NCBI GenBank assembly: GCA_002311665.1
Contig: DBYX01000002.1
Coordinates: forward strand, 137,483 to 201,482
DNA: 64,000 bases
From: Lachnoclostridium sp. UBA1175
GTDB taxonomy: Bacteria; Bacillota; Clostridia; Lachnospirales; Lachnospiraceae
Reading direction: 5' to 3'
Shown: piece by piece, positions 43,259 through 51,787 of the stretch
How positions within the stretch are numbered: the stretch's first letter is position 1
Layout: the number at the start of each line of letters is the position of its first letter
Made by a program: the position numbers and the translations under genes
The notes under the pieces: generated by a model
Told to the model about the DNA's origin: nothing
What the model saw: only the letters and a program-made list of their open reading frames with translations
The model's database searches: none

Positions 43259-44284
43259 TCATACCTGCACTCGCCCCGCGAGAATGTCGTTGTAGTCCGC
43301 GAGATTCTTCCGCAGGAGGTTCGGAATGTCGAGCTCGTACGGGCAGCGCGTCTTGCACAGACCGCAGTCCACGCACTCGTCAATCCGCGCCATCTCCGCC
43401 TTCCAGTAGTCGGAGAGCCAGGCCTGCGACGGCGCGCGGCGGATCATTTGCGACATGCGCGCGCACTGGTTGATCACGATGCCCACGGTGCACGGCGAGC
43501 AATAGCCGCACCCGCGGCAGAATTCGCCGAGCAGCTCCCCTCTGTCGCGCTCGATGAACTCGCGCAGCTCGTCCGTCATCGAAGCATCCTTCTCGAAGAA
43601 CGACAGCCACTCCTCAAGCTCCGAGTCCCTCTGGACGCCCCAGATCGGCAGCGCCGGGTACTGCAGCATAAACGCCATACACGCGGCCGAGTTCGTGAGA
43701 AGGCCGCCCGAAAGCCCCTTCATCGCGATGAAGCCCATACCGGCCTCCGCGGTCGCGCGCACGAGCGCAATGTCACGGTCGCTCGCAAGATAGGAAAACG
43801 GGAACTGCAGCGTCTCATAGAGCCCGCTCGCCACGATCTCCTCGGCGACACCGATCTTGTGCGCGGTGATGCCGATGTGGCGCACAAGCCCCTGCTCCTT
43901 CGCCTCGCAGAGCGCCTCGTAGAGCCCCGTCCCGTCGCCCGGGCGGAAGCACTGCGGCGCGCAGTGAAGCTGGTAAATGTCAATGTAATCGGTGCGAAGC
44001 GCCTCAAGGCTCGCCGCGAGCTCCTCGCGCAGCGCGTCGCCGGTCTTCGCCTGCGTCTTCGTCGCGATGAAGATCTTGTCGCGCATACCGTCAAATGCCT
44101 CGCCGAGCTTCCGCTCACTGTCCGTGTAGGCGTGCGCGGTGTCGAAGAAGCGGATGCCGCCGTCGTAGGCGCGGCGCAGCAGCCGGACCGCGGTCTCGGT
44201 GTCGACACGCTGGATCGGCAGGGCGCCGAAGGCATTTTGCGGAACCGTGATACCGGTCCGTCCGAGCGTTATGTTAGGGATCAT
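43259..44284 (-). CDS. Aldo/keto reductase with C-terminal iron-sulfur domain
   Basis: The 341-residue protein is an aldo/keto reductase TIM barrel (GGIRFFDTAHAY with catalytic Asp and Tyr, IATKTQAK with the lysine, YIDIYQLHC) followed by a ferredoxin-like tail with CRGCGYCSPC and CVDCGLCKTRCP. This fused type is frequent in anaerobic Bacillota and probably passes electrons between ferredoxin and NAD(P)H-dependent chemistry; the substrate is unknown. The ATG follows the upstream stop after three bases. Confidence 0.88.
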   Translation of the reverse strand: MIPNITLGRTGITVPQNAFGALPIQRVDTETAVRLLRRAYDGGIRFFDTAHAYTDSERKLGEAFDGMRDKIFIATKTQAKTGDALREELAASLEALRTDYIDIYQLHCAPQCFRPGDGTGLYEALCEAKEQGLVRHIGITAHKIGVAEEIVASGLYETLQFPFSYLASDRDIALVRATAEAGMGFIAMKGLSGGLLTNSAACMAFMLQYPALPIWGVQRDSELEEWLSFFEKDASMTDELREFIERDRGELLGEFCRGCGYCSPCTVGIVINQCARMSQMIRRAPSQAWLSDYWKAEMARIDECVDCGLCKTRCPYELDIPNLLRKNLADYNDILAGRVQV

Positions 44285-44287
44285 AGG

Positions 44288-44809
44288 TTATTCCTCAATC
44301 TCAATCTGGCACATCTTCATCGTCGTGAGCGCGGCCTCGTGCGTCGCCGGCGTCACACCCGCGCAGCAAGCCGGGTCAACGCTGATGCGGATCTCGGGGT
44401 AGAGCGCCTTGAGGATCAGCGCGTTCGAAACGACGCAGATGTCCGTGCACAGGCCGACAAGCTCGATCTCCTCGAGGTCGCCGCCGAGCATATCCTCCAT
44501 CACGTCCGCCCAGCCGGTGAAACCGAACGACGGCTTGTTGACGACAAGCGCGCCCGCCGTGTCAAGCGAACCGTTGATCTCCCAGCCTGGGGTCTCCTCA
44601 ATGCAGTGCACCACGGGAAGGTGCTTGCCCTCGTTCGATCCCATATAATCCTCACCGTGCGTGTCGCGCGTGAAGATGATCTGCCAGCCCTCCGCCTTGC
44701 GCGAGCGGATCTTCTCCGCCACCGCGGGCACGATCGCAACAGCCTCTGCCGTGCCGAGGCTACCGTCGATAAAATCCTTCTGCATGTCGATCACAACCAG
44801 TGCTTTCAT
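44288..44809 (-). CDS. Cysteine hydrolase of the isochorismatase/nicotinamidase family
   Basis: The 173-residue protein shows the catalytic triad of this family: Asp8 in VVIDMQKDF, Lys92 in VNKPSFG and Cys125 in LCTDICV. The segment TRDTHGEDY is in the place of the metal-binding loop of nicotinamidases but lacks the full DxHxxxH set. A role as nicotinamidase in NAD recycling is possible but not certain. It is coupled to the downstream aldo/keto reductase gene. Confidence 0.85.
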   Translation of the reverse strand: MKALVVIDMQKDFIDGSLGTAEAVAIVPAVAEKIRSRKAEGWQIIFTRDTHGEDYMGSNEGKHLPVVHCIEETPGWEINGSLDTAGALVVNKPSFGFTGWADVMEDMLGGDLEEIELVGLCTDICVVSNALILKALYPEIRISVDPACCAGVTPATHEAALTTMKMCQIEIEE

Positions 44810-44856
44810 CTTTGTCTTCCTCCAAATTCCGCACCGCCCACGCAGTGCAATTTTCC

Positions 44857-45831
44857 TTAATACCCGATCTCCCGCAGCACGCGGTCGATCAATTCCGCAT
44901 TGGTTACGGAAAATGCTTCCGTGATATGCGGCGTCTCGCCCTCGAGGATGCAGCGGTTCAGCTGCTCGATCTCGAGCGAGTAGTTCTGCGGAACGAACAC
45001 CTCGCGCTCCGTGCGGCCTTCCGCCGTGCGGATCTCGTAGCGAAGCGTCCCCTCCTGATTATACTCCACATCCGACCGGATTGCACCCTTCGAACCGTGA
45101 ATATACAGCCGGTCGAAGCGCGAATTCGTGCCGACGCCGAGGTTCATACCGACCGTGAACGACGCGCGCGCCCCGTTCGTAAAATGCAGCAGCGCTGTCG
45201 TGAGCATATCCACGCCTAAGTCGGTAAATTCCGCCGAAGCCCTGACCGACGAGACCTCGCTGTCGATCAGCGACAGGATCATCGTCGTGCAGTAGCAGCC
45301 GAGGTCGTACATCGCCCCGCCGCCGAACTCCCTGTGCAGCCGGAAATCCTCCGTGTACCCTTGGGTGACGAACGCGGTGTCGATGAAGTCGACATCGCCG
45401 ATGATACCGCTCTTCACGTCGTTCACCAGGCTCTCCACATAGGGGCTGTGCAGGTATGCGTAAGCCTCCATCAGAATGACGCCGTTCTCCTTCGCGGCCG
45501 CGAACATATCGCGCACCTCGTCCGCATTAAGCGCGAGAGGCTTCTCGCAGAGGACGTGTTTGCCGGCCTGCAGCGCCTTGATCACCCAAGGCTTGTGCAG
45601 GTCGTTCGGAAGCGGTACGTAGACCGCCTGAACCGCCGGGTCCGCGAGCAGCTCGTCATAGCTGCCGTACGCCTTCTCAAACCCGAAACCACGCGCATAC
45701 GCCTGCGCCTTCTCAATTTTCCGCCCCGCGACCGCATAGAGCTCGCAGTGCTCCGCCTTCTTCATCCCCGGGATCGTGGCCCAGCGCGCAATGCCGGCTG
45801 TGCCGAGGACACCCCATTTGACTCTTTCCAT
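44857..45831 (-). CDS. Gfo/Idh/MocA-family oxidoreductase
   Basis: The 324-residue protein starts with a Rossmann fold (WGVLGTAGIA) and has the family lysine motif HVLCEKPLAL and the later GGGAMYDLGCY block. Such enzymes are NAD(P)-dependent dehydrogenases of sugars, inositol or bile-pigment-type substrates; the substrate is not evident. The start at 45831 has AGAGG nine bases upstream. It is divergent from the pspC-like gene. Confidence 0.88.
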   Translation of the reverse strand: MERVKWGVLGTAGIARWATIPGMKKAEHCELYAVAGRKIEKAQAYARGFGFEKAYGSYDELLADPAVQAVYVPLPNDLHKPWVIKALQAGKHVLCEKPLALNADEVRDMFAAAKENGVILMEAYAYLHSPYVESLVNDVKSGIIGDVDFIDTAFVTQGYTEDFRLHREFGGGAMYDLGCYCTTMILSLIDSEVSSVRASAEFTDLGVDMLTTALLHFTNGARASFTVGMNLGVGTNSRFDRLYIHGSKGAIRSDVEYNQEGTLRYEIRTAEGRTEREVFVPQNYSLEIEQLNRCILEGETPHITEAFSVTNAELIDRVLREIGY

Positions 45832-45863
45832 AGACCGTAACCTCTTTCCGCAAGATCGCATTT

Positions 45864-45917
45864 TTAATCAAACTCTAATGTTTCTTCAAAGACTCTTTCA
45901 TATTCTTCTGTTATTCT
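45864..45917 (+). promoter_or_regulatory. Promoter and operator of the PspC gene
   Basis: TTAATCAAACTCTAAT (45864-45879) is followed after exactly 32 bases by TATTCT (45912-45917), preceded by TGT as an extended -10. More TCTT elements follow at about 11-base steps. Motif and spacing equal those of the FtsX/ABC promoter at 32925-32979. Confidence 0.7.
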
Positions 45918-45977
45918 GATATCGTCCCAAGGGGGATACGGATCAATATCAACGAAAACTCAAAGGAGAATAATACT

Positions 45978-46244
45978 ATGAAAAAACTTTACAAATCCGG
46001 AACCGACAAGAAAATCTGCGGCGTGTGCGGCGGTATTGCCGAGTACTTCGGCATCGATTCTTCGACCGTTCGTCTGATCACCGTGCTCCTCGTGCTCTTC
46101 GCAGGAATGAGCATCTGGTTATACATCATCGCAGCACTTATTATGAGCCCCGCGCCGAAGTCCCTGTACGAGGGTTACACCGGCTACAAGAGCCCGGTCA
46201 GCAACTACGACAGCACGTACTACTACAACAACGGTAATTTCTAA
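45978..46244 (+). CDS. PspC-domain protein
   Basis: The 88-residue protein is a single PspC domain: LYKSGTDKKICGVCGGIAEYFGIDSSTVRL followed by a hydrophobic helix (about 35-57). PspC domains sense or answer envelope stress; in Bacillota they are often controlled by envelope-stress two-component systems. The C-terminal 25 residues are Tyr/Asn/Ser-rich. AAAGGAGA precedes the ATG. The promoter motif links it to the transporter operon at 32857. Confidence 0.9.
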   Translation: MKKLYKSGTDKKICGVCGGIAEYFGIDSSTVRLITVLLVLFAGMSIWLYIIAALIMSPAPKSLYEGYTGYKSPVSNYDSTYYYNNGNF

Positions 46245-46278
46245 CGCCAAATTACGCTCGTTTTATAACACTTCTTGC

Positions 46279-46316
46279 ATCCGGCCTGACTATGCGTCCA
46301 GTCAGGCCGGATTTTG
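46279..46316 (+). terminator. Terminator of the PspC gene
   Basis: A perfect 13-base stem (ATCCGGCCTGACT with its complement) and an eight-base loop are followed by TTTTGCG. Confidence 0.92.
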
Positions 46317-46422
46317 CGTCTCCGGACGATTTCATTCTACAAGGGTAGTCTACGGAAAATCAATGGGTTTTCCGCTACATTTTCCGCCAATCTTCTTCAC
46401 TCTTGCGGGAGGCCGCCGACGC

Positions 46423-46698
46423 TTACGCTTCCCTCCCCCCGATCCGCTTGCGGATGTCCTCAAGCTCCTTCTCGAGCGCGAGCGCCTTCTTCGTCTCCCT
46501 CGAGAGCGACTCGATGGCCTCGTCCTGCTTGCGGTCGATGTCGCTCTGCGCCGTCAGCCCGTGCTTCTTCGCGATCCGCTTGTAAAAGAAGAGCGCGATG
46601 AGATACAGCACCGCCAGCACGCCGATCGCCCAGAAGATCAAAAAGAATGTGAGAAAGCCCGGATAGTTCTCAAAAAGGTCCATAAAAAAGTTGTACAT
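46423..46698 (-). CDS. Small membrane protein with coiled-coil tail, function unknown
   Basis: From the ATG at 46698 the protein has 91 residues: one membrane helix (about 15-37) and a charged helical tail with heptad-like spacing (about 55-88), which suggests self-association. No family was recognised. An extended -10 box (TGG-TATAAT, 46751-46746) lies about 50 bases upstream of the start. Confidence 0.65.
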   Translation of the reverse strand: MYNFFMDLFENYPGFLTFFLIFWAIGVLAVLYLIALFFYKRIAKKHGLTAQSDIDRKQDEAIESLSRETKKALALEKELEDIRKRIGGREA

Positions 46699-46932
46699 AA
46701 ACGACACCCTCCCCTCCGTCAGAACACTTTCGATGTTATTAAATCATTATACCATAAACCGCGCCAAAAACGATGCGTTACTTTTCGGCAGCCGAAATCA
46801 GCCGCGATCGCTGCGAAATACTCAAACTGCCCTCAATTCTACTCGAACGGTCGTTTCCATTATCGATAATCTGTGTCACAATAATTCAGGTGAGTGCCAC
46901 TATAAAAAAACACGTGTTTTTATCCCCCAATG

Positions 46933-46967
46933 ATATGACCGCTGCTACCCCTTAGCAGCGGTCATAT
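46933..46967. terminator. Perfect 15-base hairpin after thpR
   Basis: Arms 46933-46947 and 46953-46967 are exact complements with a five-base loop. It begins 11 bases after the thpR stop. The T-tract is poor on the minus strand and moderate on the plus strand. A separate 16-base palindrome centred on CACGTG lies at 46906-46921. Confidence 0.65.
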
Positions 46968-46977
46968 TATTTCCGTC

Positions 46978-47475
46978 TCAATTGATCTCCGTGTAGATCA
47001 TCCCGTTCTTCCCGCGGTCCGACCGCATCAGCGACACGTGCGTCGCACGCATCCGCCCCACGGGCGCCTCCGACACCGGCACAGCCCCGCCGCCCGGCAC
47101 GGATGCCCTGCGGATCAGCGTGATATGCGGCGAAAAATGCTTCCGATCAAACGGGATCCCCGCCTCCGCAAGCTCCCTGCGCAGGCGCTTCACGTACGCA
47201 TGGAGCGCTTTGTTCTCCGCCAGGCCGACCCAGAACAGGTCCCCGAAGCACCCGACACCGTCGAGCGCGAGCTCCATCGGCCGAAAATCCGCGCGCTCGA
47301 TCGCCTCAAGCACCGCCTCGGGATCGTCGTAATCACCGATAAATGCAAGCGTCAGGTGCAGGTTCTCACGCGGCGTGTAATTGCCGCCCACGCGCAACCC
47401 GCGCAGCGACTCCTGCAGGCCAGTCAGCGCCTCCAGGATAGAGTCATCAAATTGAATTGCAATAAAAAGTCTCAT
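46978..47475 (-). CDS. thpR: RNA 2',3'-cyclic phosphodiesterase
   Basis: The 165-residue protein has the two HxT motifs of the 2H phosphoesterase superfamily, His40-Leu-Thr42 (HLTLAFIG) and His117-Ile-Thr119 (SPHITLIRR), and begins with the typical RLFIAIQF. ThpR (formerly LigT) opens 2',3'-cyclic phosphates on RNA ends. Length and motif spacing are normal. Its start lies one base after the upstream gene, so the two are coupled; the ribosome site is weak. Confidence 0.9.
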   Translation of the reverse strand: MRLFIAIQFDDSILEALTGLQESLRGLRVGGNYTPRENLHLTLAFIGDYDDPEAVLEAIERADFRPMELALDGVGCFGDLFWVGLAENKALHAYVKRLRRELAEAGIPFDRKHFSPHITLIRRASVPGGGAVPVSEAPVGRMRATHVSLMRSDRGKNGMIYTEIN

Positions 47476-47476
47476 A

Positions 47477-48304
47477 CTACTCTAAATAGCCTCGTTCTCT
47501 CAGCCACGCCACCGAATTCCTCAGCGCCTCCACGGTTTTCGTCTCCAACACGCAGCGCGCATTGTGGCGCTCCGCGGTCGCAAGCCGCTCCGCCAGATCA
47601 AGCTCCCCGTCACCGAGCGCGAGGTGGTTCCGCCCCTCCTCGGTCGCGTCGTGCACGTGCATATGCAACAGGCGATCCTCGTGCGCGCGGATGAACGGCA
47701 CATCAATCTCCTTCACGCCCTTCGAGTGCCCGATATCCCACGTCAGCCCGAACTTCGGACTCATCAGCGCGAGCTCGATGGCGCGCATCTCATAATCCTT
47801 AAAGCCATCGGTATTCTCGATCACAATGCGGATGTCACTGTCCCCGATCCACGCATCGCAATGATCGCGGAAGAACTCCCACGCGCCGATATACGTCGCA
47901 AAATCGCGCTCATACATCTGCACCTTCCGGTCCGGCAGCGTGATGTATATGCCGTGGTGCATATGCATGTTGAGCGTCAGCGGCTGACTCGGATCCCCGT
48001 ACTTATCCCGCAACGGCAGCAAATTCTTCGCCACCTCGATCGTCCGCCGCACTGTCTCCATATATGCGCTCGACACCAACGGATTGAAGTCCGCGATATT
48101 CAGCTGCTCATCCAGATGAATCGTAAAATAAATCCCCGCCTTCTCCGCGAACTCATTCAGCGCGTTCGTGTACTCCAGATAATGCACCTGATACTCCGGA
48201 AAATTCATATTCAGCTCAATGAACGAAAGCCCCAGCTCCCGGCACAACATAAGGTTGTCCTCTAGGGTGCGGTTCTCAATTAGGGTTGGCATTCCGAATT
48301 GCAT
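47477..48304 (-). CDS. Sugar phosphate isomerase/epimerase-like TIM-barrel protein
   Basis: The 275-residue protein has the xylose-isomerase-like TIM-barrel pattern with metal ligands in VIENTDG, TWDIGHSKG, HMHVHDA and VLETK. These are conserved in the AP-endonuclease-2/IolE/IolH group. The reaction is unknown. AAGGGGA precedes the ATG. It is the last gene before base composition falls at the edge of the defence island. Confidence 0.83.
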   Translation of the reverse strand: MQFGMPTLIENRTLEDNLMLCRELGLSFIELNMNFPEYQVHYLEYTNALNEFAEKAGIYFTIHLDEQLNIADFNPLVSSAYMETVRRTIEVAKNLLPLRDKYGDPSQPLTLNMHMHHGIYITLPDRKVQMYERDFATYIGAWEFFRDHCDAWIGDSDIRIVIENTDGFKDYEMRAIELALMSPKFGLTWDIGHSKGVKEIDVPFIRAHEDRLLHMHVHDATEEGRNHLALGDGELDLAERLATAERHNARCVLETKTVEALRNSVAWLRERGYLE

Positions 48305-48446
48305 TGGTTTCCCCTTTCGTACATTTCTTATCTAAACAACTACTGTCATACAATCCTCTGTACTCAAGCATCACCCACAACAATGATCAACTCTTAATAT
48401 TTGGGGGCGGCACTTTTTCTTATTCCGATACCAAAGAATCTGATTT

Positions 48447-51400
48447 TTACTTCTCGTCTGTTCCCTCTGCTACCATCAAATCAATTATATCCATTGAATC
48501 CAGATAAGAAACCGGCGTCTTTTTCTTCGCAAAACTCGTGTCCCCGATTCCGAAGAACCGCTCAAAGAAGCCTTTCAGCTTGTCGATAATCGTCTGTTTC
48601 TTCGCGGCATGCTCTCCTCCAAATCGCGAAACCGGCGGCATAAGCTTATTGATATCTGTACCGGATGTCTTGACCTCACCATTACGGAACGAATCCTCAA
48701 GAAAACGTCTCGTTTCATCCTCGTTAAGGTTCTCCTCCACGACAATCTGCATCAATTGCTTCTCACGCTCTTCTGCAACGTAGGAGCGCCACTCCAGCAT
48801 GACATCATCCACATCATTGATGCCGGCGATGAAGGTCTCGATCAATGCTTTCTTGCTACGCAGCTCCGGCGAGGAATCCACGGCCTTCTGAATTGTGATA
48901 AGAACTTCCTTGTCCGTGCAATGTGTGTCATGGTACTTCTTCACCAGCAGGAGGATGTAATCGATGTTAATCTCAATCTGACGGATCAGCTCAATCTCGA
49001 ATACAATATCATTCGTGATGTCCTCTTTATCTCCCGGTGGTATCCTGATCATCTCATCACGGATATCCTGATACCGTCCAAGATAATCCTGAAGATCGCG
49101 CTCAGTAAGCAGTTCCTTACCGCGGAATTCGTCAAAGGACATCAAAAGATTGCGCATGCGCAAAACCGCTCCGAACAACGCAACAAAGTCTTTTTTGTTC
49201 TGCTCCCCAATAATCTGCGGTTCCGAAAGCGGGAACTTTGCTTCCAATTCCTCGATCATGTCAACATAGCCGGGATGCGGTTTGTTGTTCATATCGATGT
49301 AACCGTAATAATAGGAATCGAACTTCTGCAGCAGCACGATACCGCCCGCATTGGCATCACCAAACAGCGAGATGGCCTCATCCACGCGCTTTTGCAGGTT
49401 ACGGAAGCATACTATATTACCGAACGTCTTGATGCTGTTCAGGATGCGGTTGGTGCGGCTGAACGCCTGGATCAAGCCGTGCATCCGCAGGTTCTTATCC
49501 ACCCACAACGTATTGAGAGTGGTCGCATCAAAGCCGGTCAGGAACATATTGACGACGATCAGGAGGTCGAGTTCTTTGTTCTTCATCCGAAGGGAAACGT
49601 CTTTATAATAGTTCTGGAAGCGATCTCCATCGGTCGAATAGTTCGTATGGAACATCTCGTTATAGTCGCCGATCGCATCTTCGAGGAAATCACGGCTGGT
49701 CTTGTCGAGTGCGCTCGTATCCTCACTATTCTCCTCACCGAGCAGCTCCGCGTCCGGCTCTTCCTCATTGGCGGCATAACTGTAGATTGTCGCGATCCGC
49801 AGCGCCTGTGTCGGACGCTCTGCCATCTGCTTCTTGAATTCCTGATAATACAGCTTCGCCATCTCAACGGAGGACACGCACAGGATAGAATTGAAACCGC
49901 TGATACGCTGCGACCGTTTAATTTCCGTTACAACGCCGCGATCCGACGATGCGACGTCCTTGATATTCGTCAACGCATTAAAGAGATAGGATTTATCACC
50001 GCGGTACGTCTTCTGGTCAAAGTGTTCGAGGATGTAGCTTGTCACCAGTTCAATCCGCTTCGGCGCCATAAACGCACGCTCCCGGTCGATATCCCATACC
50101 GACTTATCATCGATGTCCGGATCGACATCCATGGTCTTGATATAGTCCACGCGGAACGGAAGCACGTTGCGGTCATTGATGGCATCCACGATGGTATAGG
50201 TATGAAGCTGGTCGCCAAACGTCTGCTCCGTGGTAAAGAATTGCGGATTTTTTACTGATCCCGTGTTCGTTGCAAAAATCGGGGTTCCTGTGAATCCAAA
50301 CAGATGATACTTCTTGAAACTCCGTACGATAGCCGTATGCATGTCTCCGAATTGGCTGCGGTGGCACTCGTCGAAAATGATGACTACATGCTTCTGATAT
50401 ACCTCGTGCTCCGGATTCTTCTTGATAAAGGTTGAAAGCTTCTGTATCGTCGTGATAATGATATGCGCGTTCGGATCCTCCAGCTGTCTGCGGAGTATAA
50501 CGGTGCTGGTATTACTGTTCGCCGCCCCTTTCTCGAATCGGTCATACTCCTTCATCGTCTGGTAATCGAGGTCTTTCCGGTCAACGACAAAGAGCACCTT
50601 ATCGATATACGGAAGCTGGGATGCCTGCCGCGCCGCCTTAAATGACGTCAGCGTCTTGCCGGATCCGGTCGTATGCCAAATGTACCCACCAGCGGCAACG
50701 GATCCGTATTTTTTGTAGTTGTTGGCGATCTCGATACGGTTCAGGATCCGCTCCGTCGCCGTGATCTGATACGGACGCATGACAAGAAGCATGTTCTCAG
50801 ATGTGAACACGCAATACTTCGTAAGGACATTTAAGATGGTGTGCCGTGCAAAAAAGGTCTTCGTGAAATCGATCAGGTCCGGGATCACACGGTTCTTCGC
50901 GTCCGCCCAGAAGCTCGTGAACTCAAAGCTGTTGCTCGTCTTCTCCTTCTTCTGCTTGCCGGTCTTTGCATCCTTAATGGCATTGAACCGAGTAGTATTG
51001 GAGTAATACTTCGTATTCGTACCATTGCTGATAACAAAGATCTGCACATACTCAAACAGTCCGCAGCCGGCCCAGAACGAGTCGCGCTGATACCGGTCGA
51101 TCTGGTTGAAGGCCTCACGGATGGCAACGCCACGCCTCTTCAACTCCACATGTATCATCGGAAATCCGTTTACAAGGATCGTCACATCATAGCGGTTGCT
51201 GTGCTTCGCGCCTTCTTCCTGACTGATGGCATATTGGTTGATGACCTGAAGGAAGTTGCCATGCACATTCTTTTTATCAATCAGCATGATGTTCTTGGAG
51301 GAACCATCATCGCGCTTCAGAACCTGAACATAATCTTCCTGAATCTTCCGCGTCTTCTCTGGAATATGCTCGTTCGGATTAGCGATGGCGGAAGCAAAAA

Positions 51401-51647
51401 AGCGGTCCCATTCACCATCCGTGAAAGCATAATCGTTCAGAATCTCAAGCCGCTTCCGGAGATTCGCAACCAGTTCTCCCTCGGAATGAATCGGAAGATA
51501 CTCATACCCCTGCTCCGTGAGCATACGGATAAATTCTTTCTCCAACTCATACTCGCTCTGATAGCTGTCCGAACGGGCTTTTACAGGCTCGTATTCCGTC
51601 ACTACGGTATTCTCTGTTGTCTGCGCTACAATGTTGAAGTATGGCAT
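48447..51647 (-). CDS. hsdR: Type I restriction endonuclease subunit R
   Basis: The 1066-residue protein has an N-terminal PD-(D/E)xK nuclease with Asp154, Glu168 and Lys170 (context HVELKRRG), a superfamily 2 translocase with Walker A TTGSGKT (326-332), DECH box (426-429) and helicase motif VI in HGLIQAFSRTNR, and a C-terminal helical domain that contacts the methylase core. It looks full-length and intact. It is the last gene of the operon, 140 bases downstream of abiH, and should cut or translocate only with a working HsdM-HsdS core. Confidence 0.95.
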   Translation of the reverse strand: MPYFNIVAQTTENTVVTEYEPVKARSDSYQSEYELEKEFIRMLTEQGYEYLPIHSEGELVANLRKRLEILNDYAFTDGEWDRFFASAIANPNEHIPEKTRKIQEDYVQVLKRDDGSSKNIMLIDKKNVHGNFLQVINQYAISQEEGAKHSNRYDVTILVNGFPMIHVELKRRGVAIREAFNQIDRYQRDSFWAGCGLFEYVQIFVISNGTNTKYYSNTTRFNAIKDAKTGKQKKEKTSNSFEFTSFWADAKNRVIPDLIDFTKTFFARHTILNVLTKYCVFTSENMLLVMRPYQITATERILNRIEIANNYKKYGSVAAGGYIWHTTGSGKTLTSFKAARQASQLPYIDKVLFVVDRKDLDYQTMKEYDRFEKGAANSNTSTVILRRQLEDPNAHIIITTIQKLSTFIKKNPEHEVYQKHVVIIFDECHRSQFGDMHTAIVRSFKKYHLFGFTGTPIFATNTGSVKNPQFFTTEQTFGDQLHTYTIVDAINDRNVLPFRVDYIKTMDVDPDIDDKSVWDIDRERAFMAPKRIELVTSYILEHFDQKTYRGDKSYLFNALTNIKDVASSDRGVVTEIKRSQRISGFNSILCVSSVEMAKLYYQEFKKQMAERPTQALRIATIYSYAANEEEPDAELLGEENSEDTSALDKTSRDFLEDAIGDYNEMFHTNYSTDGDRFQNYYKDVSLRMKNKELDLLIVVNMFLTGFDATTLNTLWVDKNLRMHGLIQAFSRTNRILNSIKTFGNIVCFRNLQKRVDEAISLFGDANAGGIVLLQKFDSYYYGYIDMNNKPHPGYVDMIEELEAKFPLSEPQIIGEQNKKDFVALFGAVLRMRNLLMSFDEFRGKELLTERDLQDYLGRYQDIRDEMIRIPPGDKEDITNDIVFEIELIRQIEINIDYILLLVKKYHDTHCTDKEVLITIQKAVDSSPELRSKKALIETFIAGINDVDDVMLEWRSYVAEEREKQLMQIVVEENLNEDETRRFLEDSFRNGEVKTSGTDINKLMPPVSRFGGEHAAKKQTIIDKLKGFFERFFGIGDTSFAKKKTPVSYLDSMDIIDLMVAEGTDEK

Positions 51648-51787
51648 TATTGATACTCACCTTTCTCTTCGAGCTCATTCCCTATCTCTTTCAACGATTC
51701 TCCCTTATAATATCAGTATATGATAACTACAGCTACCGATATTCTTTTACGTATGACATTTGGCACTCATCTCGCAAATCATTTTGT

